Shown in pieces: positions 1 to 7,868 of a DNA stretch of 64,000 nucleotides. The notes beneath the pieces were generated by a model. The model was not told the origin of the DNA and did no database searches. It saw only the letters and a list, made by a program, of their open reading frames with translations. Positions within the stretch are counted from its first letter, which is position 1; each line of letters opens with the position of its first letter. The DNA is taken from positions 496,001-560,000 of the forward strand of contig NZ_CP044532.1 of assembly GCF_026427775.1 (NCBI RefSeq). The letters run 5' to 3'. Both the position numbers and the translations under genes were made by a program. This DNA comes from Arthrobacter sp. CDRTa11. Its GTDB lineage: Bacteria > Actinomycetota > Actinomycetes > Actinomycetales > Micrococcaceae.

Positions 1-647
1 GCATCGGCCAGCCTCTTCAGGCCGGCTTCAATGCGAGCGGCCTCTTCGACAGCTGCCGCGTCCGCGGGGTCAACTGCCTTCACGCCGCCGGGACCGGCGG
101 TCACCAGGTGGCCTGATGCCGTGATCAGCTCCAGGGAAACAACGTGGTCCACCGTCCGGCCGTACCTGACGGAGTGGTTGCCGCAGGCATCGTTGCCGAT
201 GGCTCCGGCTACCGTAACCCGGCCCATGCTTGAGGGGTCCGGAGCGAACGTCAGAGCGTCGCCGGTGGCGGCCCGGACCTCTTTTTGGAGGGTCGTGAGA
301 ATGATGCCTGGCTCGACCTTGACTGTCTTTGCGCCGGCATCCAACTGGAGGAGCCGGTTCATGTAGCGGGAGAAATCGATGACCACGCCGGTGCCGATCG
401 CGTTCCCGGCCATGCTGGTTCCGCCGCCGCGGCTGGTGAGCGGGACGCCGCGCCGCCGGCAGGCGCGGATGACCGCGGCAACGTCCTGGCTGCTGCGCGG
501 GAAGGCGACGGCCTGGGGGCGCACCCGGTAGTTGGACGCATCGTAAGAGTATTCCGACAGCCTGCGGCTGCTGGCGTCCACCTCCACGCCATCGTGCTCG
601 AGATCCCGCACAAGACTGTCTGCTCCGGCTCGGTTCATCGGGTCCAT
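1..647 (-). CDS. FAD-linked oxidase, GlcD/D-lactate dehydrogenase type (partial, C-terminus off window)
   Basis: The frame is open from the ATG at 647 to the left edge, giving the N-terminal 215 residues. They form a PCMH-type FAD-binding domain: PQAVAFPRSSQDVAAV, the glycine-rich GGGTSMAGNAIGTG, then VAGAIGNDACGNHS and RYGRTVDHV. Family members oxidise 2-hydroxyacids such as glycolate, D-lactate or 2-hydroxyglutarate and pass electrons to the respiratory chain. Many carry a C-terminal Fe-S domain, which cannot be seen here. An internal Met three codons downstream is an alternative start. The gene diverges from the LysR regulator at 792, its probable controller. The class is secure; the substrate is not known. 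Confidence 0.85.
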   Translation of the reverse strand, partial: MDPMNRAGADSLVRDLEHDGVEVDASSRRLSEYSYDASNYRVRPQAVAFPRSSQDVAAVIRACRRRGVPLTSRGGGTSMAGNAIGTGVVIDFSRYMNRLLQLDAGAKTVKVEPGIILTTLQKEVRAATGDALTFAPDPSSMGRVTVAGAIGNDACGNHSVRYGRTVDHVVSLELITASGHLVTAGPGGVKAVDPADAAAVEEAARIEAGLKRLAD

Positions 648-791
648 CTTTCGACTCAGGCGAGGCAGTCCAGGCGGCTTTGAGCCCCTCCGCATTGTGC
701 TAGCTGTCCAACCAGTGTAGGAGTTAAGAAGAAACTGAGAACGGCAATATTCGCAAGGCATTGTTTCCCTATTTGAAAGAAGAAGGCTGCC
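648..791. promoter_or_regulatory. Divergent control region, oxidase / LysR regulator
   Basis: This 144-bp gap separates two genes transcribed away from each other, the usual arrangement for a LysR protein that regulates its neighbour and itself. It is noticeably A/T-richer near 720-785 than the flanking genes. No specific LysR box could be assigned with confidence. Confidence 0.5.
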
Positions 792-1694
792 GTGGACCTG
801 TCAACTGTGGATGATCTCGAATTTTTTGAAGAGATCTCACGATCAAAAAGCCTGACGGAGGCGGCCAGGAGTTGGGGGAAGTCGCTTCCTTCCGTCAGCA
901 AAAGGCTGACCCAGCTTGAATCGAGGCTCGGTGCACAGCTTGTCAGAAGGAGCACTCGCAAACTCACGCTCACCCCGGAGGGGGAACAATACGCCGCGGG
1001 GGCATTGGCCATCCTTCAGCAGAAAATGGACCTGGAGGAAGGCATCTCGCAGAAATACGGTGAGCTTCGGGGGCGGATCGCCGTGCATACAACGGTTGGC
1101 CTCGGCCGGATCCATATTGCCCCGCTCCTGGGCGAGTTTGTCCGGGATCACCCTGGCGTCTCGGTTGACCTGCAGCTGTCTGCGCTTCCGCTGAACATTG
1201 CCGGGAGCAGCTTTGACCTGGGGATCCGGGTGGGGAGCCTGGAAGATTCCCAACTTAAGTTCACACGGCTCGCGGAAAGCCGGCGGGTGGTCTGCGCGTC
1301 CCCGCAGTACCTGGAGAGGATGGGTGCGCCCAGCACAACTGCCGAGCTTGAACAGCACAACTGCATCATCCTGCGCCAGGACAACAGCGACTATGCCCTG
1401 TGGCGGTTTGGGGAGCAGGGCCGGGAGCGGAACGTCCGAGTGAACGGCAATATGGTCAGCGATGACGGGGAAGTGGTGGCCGGGTGGTGCCTGCAGGGCC
1501 TGGGACTGATGATGCGTTCCACGTGGCATGTGAATCCCATGCTGCAGCAAGGGCTTCTGACGCAGGTCCTCCAGGATGTTCCCACCCCGGCCGCGGACAT
1601 TCACGCTGTTTACCCGGACGCGGTGCATACCCCACGGCGCGTGACCGCAGCCATCGATTACCTTAGGCGCGGCCTCGCGGAGCGACTGGCGTAG
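792..1694 (+). CDS. LysR-family transcriptional regulator
   Basis: The protein has 300 residues, the typical LysR length. An N-terminal winged helix-turn-helix (about residues 1-60; LTEAARSWGKSLPSVSKRLTQLE) is seen with the recognition-helix end RLGAQLVRRSTRKLTLTPEG in two parts. A periplasmic-binding-protein-like effector domain follows (about 90-295). Translation starts at GTG 792, where MDLSTVDDLEFFEEI opens the first helix. It belongs to the group of LysR proteins, common next to oxidoreductases, that often repress or activate a divergent gene. The likely target is the FAD oxidase on the opposite strand. The inducer is unknown. Confidence 0.9.
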   Translation: MDLSTVDDLEFFEEISRSKSLTEAARSWGKSLPSVSKRLTQLESRLGAQLVRRSTRKLTLTPEGEQYAAGALAILQQKMDLEEGISQKYGELRGRIAVHTTVGLGRIHIAPLLGEFVRDHPGVSVDLQLSALPLNIAGSSFDLGIRVGSLEDSQLKFTRLAESRRVVCASPQYLERMGAPSTTAELEQHNCIILRQDNSDYALWRFGEQGRERNVRVNGNMVSDDGEVVAGWCLQGLGLMMRSTWHVNPMLQQGLLTQVLQDVPTPAADIHAVYPDAVHTPRRVTAAIDYLRRGLAERLA

Positions 1695-1706
1695 GGGCTT
1701 CAGGAC

Positions 1707-2054
1707 CTATGAAGCCGCGAACGCAAACCAGCCCACTACTGAGATCCCGATGAAAGCCGGAGGCGTCACCAGGAAGACGGTGCCTAACATGTGGGTGCGG
1801 TAGCCCCTGCCGCGGATCTTGCTCAGCCACAGAATGCCATACGTCACGTTGGCAATCAGGTAGGGAATGCTCAGCAAGATAAAGCCCAGCCAGGCAAACA
1901 GGAGGGGAAACGTCAGGTACATCGTTCCGCTCGGCCCCGGGCCGAGCGGAACGGTGTAGGCAAAGATGACAAGGAAGACACCGAGAATCCCGATGCCATG
2001 GAACACCATCAGAGTTATTCGGAAAACCCTGGCCCATGGCGGGAGTATCTGCAT
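1707..2054 (-). CDS. Small integral membrane protein, function unknown
   Basis: This 115-residue protein has about three hydrophobic segments: MVFHGIGILGVFLVIFAY, the segment around residues 45-75 (LLFAWLGFILLSIPYLIANV) and a C-terminal stretch ending VVGWFAFAAS. A short basic loop, SKIRGRGYRTH, lies between the second and third. No catalytic motif or known domain was recognised. It stands alone: it converges with the LysR gene (12 bp between their ends), and the amylase gene upstream of it runs in the same direction. Coding status is supported by the consistent hydrophobic pattern rather than by family recognition. Confidence 0.6.
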   Translation of the reverse strand: MQILPPWARVFRITLMVFHGIGILGVFLVIFAYTVPLGPGPSGTMYLTFPLLFAWLGFILLSIPYLIANVTYGILWLSKIRGRGYRTHMLGTVFLVTPPAFIGISVVGWFAFAAS

Positions 2055-2115
2055 GTATCGATCCTAGGTGCCTCCCTCCGGAAAACGTTCACTCCCCTCC
2101 TGTTCCTGGAGGGAC

Positions 2116-2232
2116 TCAGCTGGCGGTGATGACGTGCGTAGCGTGGTCATAGCGGAAAGTGACCGGGCCGCCGTCGTGCTTGTAGGCAATATTGCCGCCG
2201 TTGAGCACCCCGTTCGCTCCGTAATTCACGTT
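2116..2232 (-). pseudogene. Detached C-terminal tail of the amylase X25 module, after an in-frame TAG
   Basis: Reading on past the TAG at 2233-2235 in the same frame gives 38 further residues, NVNYGANGVLNGGN then GGPVTFRYDHATH, ending at TGA 2116-2118. This matches the end of the preceding X25 module of the same protein (GWDENYGADGVFNGSN, GGFVTFRYDNSTH). The stop sits where the first module has Trp, so a single TGG-to-TAG change explains the break. The tail shows no other damage. Confidence 0.85.
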
Positions 2233-5200
2233 CTAGGAACGGTCCAGTGCGGCCTTGAACTCGTAGGTGCCGGCTGGAAGGCCTGGCACCTGCAACTTCC
2301 ACACCAGGTCAGCCGGATCCAGCATCAGCTGCGCCTGATCGCATTCAGGAAGCCAGTCGTCCACGCAGCCCAGTTCCGATCCCAGGCTTCCGGCCACTGA
2401 CACAGCCTGGGGCTGCTGGGAGGCGTAGACGGCACTCAGCAGGTGGGTGGAGTTGTCGTAGCGGAAGGTGACAAATCCGCCGGGGTGATCCAGAACGATG
2501 TTGGAGCCGTTGAAGACTCCGTCGGCCCCGTAGTTTTCGTCCCACCCGCCGTTCAACGCCGCCTTGTACTCGAAGCGGCCGGCCGGAAGGTCAACTGTAA
2601 GCCGCCAGATCTTGTCCACCGGATCCAGGCTCATCATCGCCTGCGGGCAAGTGGGGCTCCACTCTCCACAACCCATGGGAACGTTGAGCGAACCCGCCAC
2701 CGTCACCGAGTCCGGCTGGGGAACCTCACCCACGGTCACCGTCCGTGGTTCGCTGACCACACTGAAGCCGGTACCGCTCATGGAGGCCCGGTACCGCACC
2801 TCGGTTCCGTCCGCCAGGTCCAGGCCGGACAGGTCATCCACCACCGAGTACACGGGGGAGGAATCGTCAGAGCCCACTGCTGTCCATTCACCGGAGGCAA
2901 CGCTCCGCTCAAATGACACCACGTGGCTGGCCTTTTCAGGGTCGGCGAGGGCGCTGAGCTCCACCTTGCCCTCCACGCTGCTGCCCTCCGTGGGCTTCTG
3001 GATGGTCAGGAGCGGTGCGGGAACGGTTGCGCTGCGGGTCTGGCTGCTGGCGGTATGGCCGCCGTTGTCCAGCACCGTGGCCCTGTATTCCAGCGCTGTT
3101 CCGGTGTCCAACGCCGCCACATCATGGAACACCTGGTAGGGCGCGGTGTCATCAGTGCCGATCGGCACCCAGCCCCCACCTGCCGTCCTTGCCTCGAAGG
3201 TGACTTCGTAAAACGACGTACCGCCGACGTCGGCCGTCACCTTAACGCGGCCGTTGTCACCGGGAGCCGCGGCAGGTTCCTGAAGTTCGACGGCGGGGGC
3301 CGCCTGGGAGTGTGGGATGCGGCCCGATGATTGGTACACCACAGCCGAAAGCGGCGGAACCGTCACACTGAGATTGCCCTCTGCGGAGGTCTTCACTTCC
3401 TGCGCGGCACCAGTGTCCCCATAGATCTTTGTGTAAGTGCGTTTGTCGATATAGGTGGGAATTTCGGCGGACTGCGGCTCTTCGCTGTTGTTCAGGGCCA
3501 CCACATACTCGCGCTGCTCCTCAACGTCTGTGCGGGAGAAGGCGTAAATGCCGGCGCCCTCGGAAGCGTACCGGTGCTGGTGGGCGCCGTCGCGCAGGGC
3601 CGGGTGCTGCTTGGTCAGCGATGCAAGCTGACTGATCTTGGAGTACAGCGGGTGGCCGGGATTGAAGTTGTCCACAGCATGGGTGGCATCAGTGCCCAGC
3701 AGGTCGTCATCGAGGTACTCCGGCACCTGGCTTGCAAAGAGAGTCTGCCGCGCGTCCTGGTCGCCACGGGGACCGGTGAAGCCCTGCTCGTCGCCGTAGT
3801 AGATCACCGGGTTGCCGCGCGAGAGGTACATGAGTTCGTGGGCAAGTTCGTCGCGTGCCACCTGCTCGGCATCCGCCGCGCCGGGGTTGTCCGCCGCGAT
3901 GAAACTGCCGATCCGGCCCATGTCGTGGTTTCCCAGGAAAGTGGGCAGCTGGTAGACGTTGGAATCGGCGTCCGTGTACCAGTCATCCCCGGCGAAGAAG
4001 GACTCCAAGGCCTTGGTGTCCTCGCCCTTGGAGGCAAAGTTTCTGGCTGCGTCCTGGAACGGGAAATCCAGGACGGCCTGCATCTGGTTGCGGGTGGTGA
4101 ACTGGGACGTGAAGCTCTTGGTGGTGTCAAAAACCTCGCCGAACATAAAGAACTCGTCCTTGCCCTGTTCCTTGGCGAAGCTGAGGACCTCCGGGCCGAA
4201 TTCCTGCCAGAACTCGTTGTTGACGTGCTTCATGGTGTCGATCCGGAAGCCGTCCACACCGAAGTCCGCGATCCATGCCTTGTAGATCTCCTTCATCCCG
4301 TCCACCACTTTGGGGTGCTCGGTAAAGAGGTCATCCAGGCCGAAGAAGTCGCCGTAGTAGGCATCCTCGCCCACAAAAGTGGTGTCGCCGCGGTTGTGAT
4401 AAAGCGTGGGATCGTTCAGCCAGGCGGGGACTTTCAGGTTCTCCTCGCTCTTGTCCAGCACGGGAACGTAGGGAAAGGACGTGGCTGGATCAAGCGCCGG
4501 GAAACTCGAGGAACCGGCGAAGTCGCGGTCATCAAACTCTTTGCCGTCTGCGGTCCTGTACGGCTCGGCATCCTTGGAGACGTATGTCTTCCGGGCGCCT
4601 TCCTCATAACCAATCACGTCCGCGGTGTGGTTGGTAATGATGTCAAAGTAGACCTTCATGCCGCGGGCATGGGCTTCGTCGATGAGGGCCTTAAGTTCGT
4701 CATTGGTGCCCAGATGGGGATCGATCTGCGTGAAATCCGTGATCCAGTAGCCGTGGTAACCCGCCGATTTGTCCTCTGGCTGGACCGCCTTGTTCTTGAA
4801 ACTCGGCGTCAACCAGATGGAGGTGGTGCCCAGGCCCTGGATGTAGTCGATCTTGTCCAGCAGGCCGGCCAGGTCTCCGCCGTTGTAGAAGCCCTTTCCG
4901 GTGGGATCGAATCCTGACACCATCGGATCGGCGCCCAGGCCGCCGTCGTCATTGGCAGGATTGCCGTTGCTGAAGCGGTCTGCCATCACAAAATAGAAAT
5001 TCTCATCAGTAACAGGTGACCTGAGTGAATGAAGGGCCGACGACGAATCGGGATTTTTCGGTTCCGGTGCGGCCTGGGCCGGGAGTACCGCAGTGGAGGC
5101 GGCGACCGCCGCAGCGAGCAGGGCTGCGGCGGGGCCCCGGAGTGCTTGACGGGTAGTTGACCTTCGGGTGCTTGCTTTGTGAGGGGTTGGCTTGTTGACG

Positions 5201-5268
5201 GCTGGCTTGCGAATTGGATGCGACGGTGTGAGGCGTTGGGTGGAGCCTCGGGGGGTGCGGGCATTCAC
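2233..5268 (-). CDS. Secreted GH13 alpha-amylase with pullulanase-type X25 modules, truncated by a nonsense codon
   Basis: The four GH13 motifs are present: DIITNHTADV, GFRIDTMKH (nucleophile Asp), FGEVFD (acid/base Glu) and FLGNHDMGR. The start chosen is GTG 5268, preceded by AGGAAGG. It gives a Sec signal peptide (RGPAAALLAAAVAAST then AQA) and 1011 residues. After the barrel come Ig-like domains and two X25 accessory modules of the amylopullulanase type (AGSLNVPMGCGEWSP and AGSLGSELGCVDDWLP). It should hydrolyse alpha-glucans outside the cell. The last module is cut at ALDRS by TAG 2233-2235; the rest remains readable down to 2116. The catalytic part should be unaffected. A LacI-type palindrome lies upstream at 5386. 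Confidence 0.85.
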   Translation of the reverse strand: MNARTPRGSTQRLTPSHPIRKPAVNKPTPHKASTRRSTTRQALRGPAAALLAAAVAASTAVLPAQAAPEPKNPDSSSALHSLRSPVTDENFYFVMADRFSNGNPANDDGGLGADPMVSGFDPTGKGFYNGGDLAGLLDKIDYIQGLGTTSIWLTPSFKNKAVQPEDKSAGYHGYWITDFTQIDPHLGTNDELKALIDEAHARGMKVYFDIITNHTADVIGYEEGARKTYVSKDAEPYRTADGKEFDDRDFAGSSSFPALDPATSFPYVPVLDKSEENLKVPAWLNDPTLYHNRGDTTFVGEDAYYGDFFGLDDLFTEHPKVVDGMKEIYKAWIADFGVDGFRIDTMKHVNNEFWQEFGPEVLSFAKEQGKDEFFMFGEVFDTTKSFTSQFTTRNQMQAVLDFPFQDAARNFASKGEDTKALESFFAGDDWYTDADSNVYQLPTFLGNHDMGRIGSFIAADNPGAADAEQVARDELAHELMYLSRGNPVIYYGDEQGFTGPRGDQDARQTLFASQVPEYLDDDLLGTDATHAVDNFNPGHPLYSKISQLASLTKQHPALRDGAHQHRYASEGAGIYAFSRTDVEEQREYVVALNNSEEPQSAEIPTYIDKRTYTKIYGDTGAAQEVKTSAEGNLSVTVPPLSAVVYQSSGRIPHSQAAPAVELQEPAAAPGDNGRVKVTADVGGTSFYEVTFEARTAGGGWVPIGTDDTAPYQVFHDVAALDTGTALEYRATVLDNGGHTASSQTRSATVPAPLLTIQKPTEGSSVEGKVELSALADPEKASHVVSFERSVASGEWTAVGSDDSSPVYSVVDDLSGLDLADGTEVRYRASMSGTGFSVVSEPRTVTVGEVPQPDSVTVAGSLNVPMGCGEWSPTCPQAMMSLDPVDKIWRLTVDLPAGRFEYKAALNGGWDENYGADGVFNGSNIVLDHPGGFVTFRYDNSTHLLSAVYASQQPQAVSVAGSLGSELGCVDDWLPECDQAQLMLDPADLVWKLQVPGLPAGTYEFKAALDRS

Positions 5269-5385
5269 GTCAGGAGAGACCTTCCTGGTAGCGGCGTTGC
5301 TGAACAGGTGCACGTTCTTGCTTGGGTGCGGTGAGGTGGCTGGTTCAGCAGGAGGTTGGTCGCCAGCTGTGAACCAAGTCACAAC

Positions 5386-5399
5386 TGTAAGCGCTTGCA
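5386..5399. promoter_or_regulatory. LacI-family operator-like palindrome upstream of the amylase
   Basis: TGTAAGCGCTTGCA is a near-perfect dyad around the central CG typical of LacI/CcpA-family operators. It lies about 118 bp upstream of the amylase start, in the 169-bp gap to the lactonase gene. Its regulator is probably encoded elsewhere. Confidence 0.55.
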
Positions 5400-5437
5400 C
5401 TGAATATTTCCAGTGTTTTGCGAAATGCCCTCGAGTA

Positions 5438-6484
5438 CTAGTTTGCGGGCACCAAGGCTGTGGGCGAGGGGGTCTGCAACCGCTGAACAAGGGGCCCGGG
5501 CAAGCCTGTGGACGCGTCCAAAGCGAACGTGGCAACGTCGTCCGAGCGCTCGTGAGCCACGTGCAGCCAGGGGCCCCTGACCAGGTGATGGCGGGGCCAG
5601 TCCCCGCCACTGGGGAAGTCGGCCAGCGGGGCCACCTCAGCGCCGTCGGCACCCACCAGGAGAACGCTGATCAGGTTGGAGCCGCGCACCCCGACGTAAG
5701 CTTGGTCCCCGCTCTGGCTGAGGCAGATCTCCGCGGCCGAATCGCCGGGAAGGCTTCCACCGGAGGTGGCCGGACCGCGGTTAATCAGCTCGAACGTCCC
5801 GGCGTCGGCCCTGAGCACGAAAACCTCCACGGAATACTCCGAGACCACAAAAACGCTCCCGCTGGTGTGCTGCACCAGGTGGCGTGGGCCGCTGCCGTAC
5901 GGGAGGGCAACCTCGTGGTCCGCAATCAGCCCGGTGCCGGGCTCAAACCGCCAGACGCGGAGTGAGTCGTGTCCAAGGTCCGTTGTCATGACGCGCCCGT
6001 CGGCGAGCATAAGGCTTGCGTGGGCCCGGCTTTGCCGGGGCTCGCCCGGCGTTTGGCTTCCGTGGGGGTCAACCGATGCCGGCGCAGCAAACCGCCCTGT
6101 CATCCCGCCGTCGCGATCCAGTTCGTAGAGCAGGACCTGGCCGTCTCCCCAACAGGTGACGGTGACGAAGCGCGCCAGCGCTTCCACGGCGACGTGGCAT
6201 GCGGCCTCCCCAGCCGCTTGAGGATCGCCGAACGGTTCCAGGCCGAACTCCCCGGACCGGCGATAAGCCTGGACCGTGCCGGCCTGCTCGGCGACGGCGT
6301 AGACCACGGGAAGGGTGGGGTGAACCGCAAGGAACGACGGCGAATCGGCCTTGGCTGCCGTGCCCAGCCATTCGAGCGTTCCGTCGTCGCTGGCGGAGAT
6401 AGCGCCAATTCCTTCTGCCCGCCCACCGCCGTCCGGGGTGTAGGTGCCGGTCCAGATCAGTGAGTGCCGCGCAGGAGAAGTCAT
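5438..6484 (-). CDS. Beta-propeller lactonase family protein (6-phosphogluconolactonase-like)
   Basis: The 348-residue protein matches the seven-bladed lactonase family (PF10282). The opening IWTGTYTPDG leads into blades with the recurrent pattern SFLAVHPTLPVVYAVAE and, later, GSGPRHLVQH and GGDWPRHH. Members include cytoplasmic 6-phosphogluconolactonase of the Pgl type, which hydrolyses 6-phosphogluconolactone in the pentose phosphate pathway, and lactonases of unproven substrate. No signal peptide is seen, so it is cytoplasmic. It lies just upstream of the amylase in the same direction, but the 169-bp gap and the operator suggest separate transcription. Fold assignment is firm, substrate tentative. 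Confidence 0.8.
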   Translation of the reverse strand: MTSPARHSLIWTGTYTPDGGGRAEGIGAISASDDGTLEWLGTAAKADSPSFLAVHPTLPVVYAVAEQAGTVQAYRRSGEFGLEPFGDPQAAGEAACHVAVEALARFVTVTCWGDGQVLLYELDRDGGMTGRFAAPASVDPHGSQTPGEPRQSRAHASLMLADGRVMTTDLGHDSLRVWRFEPGTGLIADHEVALPYGSGPRHLVQHTSGSVFVVSEYSVEVFVLRADAGTFELINRGPATSGGSLPGDSAAEICLSQSGDQAYVGVRGSNLISVLLVGADGAEVAPLADFPSGGDWPRHHLVRGPWLHVAHERSDDVATFALDASTGLPGPLVQRLQTPSPTALVPAN

Positions 6485-6691
6485 GGCTTCTATCCTGCCA
6501 AGAGATTGCCTTCCTGGGGCTGCATTTCCGCTTCAGTTAGCATGGAGTTTCCAGCCATGGCAGAAGGAGGTGAGTCCCATTACCGCTCTATGAGTTTCGG
6601 GTGCTCCCTCACGTTGCCGTCCAGCCAGTTGCCGTCAAGACCGCATGTCTAGATGCCAGGAGTGCCCATCGGCTCACCGAAAGGCGTTCCC

Positions 6692-7639
6692 ATGTCAGCA
6701 CCTAAACACGACTGCTCTCCGATTCCCTCCCGCGAGCACCATTTCTCCAGGACCCTGGCTGTAGAAATTGCCGCGCGGCTTCGTAGGGCGGGCTGCGTAT
6801 TCGCGGAGGAGGAGGCGCAACTCCTGCTCGACGCTTTTACGAACCCTGACGATCTCGCCCATGCTGTTGAACGGCGGATTGCCGGGTATCCATTGGAGCA
6901 CATTGTTGGTTGGGCCCAGTTCTGTGGGGCCCGGATAGCCGTGGATCCAGGAGTGTTCGTTCCCCGCCGCCGTACCGAGCTGCTGGTTCATCAGGCTGCG
7001 GAACTGCTTGCGGGATTTAGGCGAGGATCCAGGGGTGGGTCTGGTGGCGGATCCAGGCGAGGAAGCCGGGCCGAACTCGGCCTGCATTCGTCTGGGCATG
7101 ACGAAGCAGCCGCCGTCGTGGTGGATCTCTGCTGCGGTTCCGGGGCGGTGGGGGCGGCGCTTGCCCGTCGGGTAGACGGCCTTGAGCTTCATGCCGCGGA
7201 CATCGATTCGGCAGCGGTGAAGTGCGCCTCCCGCAATGTGCGGCTGGTGGGCGGTCAGGTTCACCATGGCGACCTGTACGAGGCTCTTCCGCCGGCGCTC
7301 AAGGGAAACGTGACACTCCTGGCCGTGAATGCTCCGTACGTTCCAACTGATGCCATCGCCACAATGCCGCCTGAAGCCCGGGAGCACGAGCCCCTCATCT
7401 CCCTCGACGGCGGTATTGACGGCCTGGATGTCCATCGCCGGGTGGCGGCTGGTGCCCGGGAATGGCTTGGTTCTGGCGGGCACCTTCTCATAGAAACAAG
7501 TAAAAGGCAGGCCCTCGAGACTGCCGGCATTCTTGCAGCGGCGGGACTCGAGACAAGGACAATCCACTCCGATGAGCTGGATGGCACCGTTGTGATCGGC
7601 ACTGCTCCGGGGGCACTCCTGCGTTGGCGGCCACGGTAA
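6692..7639 (+). CDS. PrmC/HemK-related putative protein N5-glutamine methyltransferase
   Basis: A class I SAM methyltransferase of 315 residues. An N-terminal helical domain (about 1-85; AGYPLEHIVGWAQFCG, VFVPRRRTELLV) is followed by the SAM site VVDLCCGSGAVGAALAR and the catalytic-type motif LAVNAPYVPTDAI. Classical PrmC has NPPY; NAPY is typical of the PrmC-related actinobacterial paralogues, so this is probably not the release-factor enzyme itself. The start at 6692 has AAAGG upstream; an in-frame ATG at 6653 lacks one. A Gly/Ser/Arg-rich stretch (RGSRGGSGGGSRRGSR) separates the two domains and looks like a repeat-expanded linker. Confidence 0.8.
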   Translation: MSAPKHDCSPIPSREHHFSRTLAVEIAARLRRAGCVFAEEEAQLLLDAFTNPDDLAHAVERRIAGYPLEHIVGWAQFCGARIAVDPGVFVPRRRTELLVHQAAELLAGFRRGSRGGSGGGSRRGSRAELGLHSSGHDEAAAVVVDLCCGSGAVGAALARRVDGLELHAADIDSAAVKCASRNVRLVGGQVHHGDLYEALPPALKGNVTLLAVNAPYVPTDAIATMPPEAREHEPLISLDGGIDGLDVHRRVAAGAREWLGSGGHLLIETSKRQALETAGILAAAGLETRTIHSDELDGTVVIGTAPGALLRWRPR

Positions 7640-7868
7640 TTTAGCGCCGGCCGATATCTCGGCACTTGTCAGTTCACAGTCCGGGTCATCAGGTGCACTT
7701 CACTGTGTCATCACCGGTCCCGCCGTAGCTTCAGACGCAGGTTAGCTAATTCGCGGCACCGTCCACTGGCGTGGGAATCCGGAATCCGGAATCACTTCAT
7801 CTTTGACCGCCCTACGGCAGGTTCTGCCCGGGGCATGATGGCCTTGGCCCTGTGGGGTCCGGGCAGGT

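Noticed and set aside
3331..4917. Plus-strand open frame of 528 codons opposite the amylase
   Set aside because: Antisense to a gene with four GH13 motifs; composition reflects GC-rich third positions, and no domain is recognisable.
6541..6652. Possible 37-codon leader peptide with one Cys just before the PrmC-like gene, stop touching an ATG
   Set aside because: The GAAGGAGGTGAG sequence is inside the peptide frame rather than ahead of a start; no support for a regulatory peptide.
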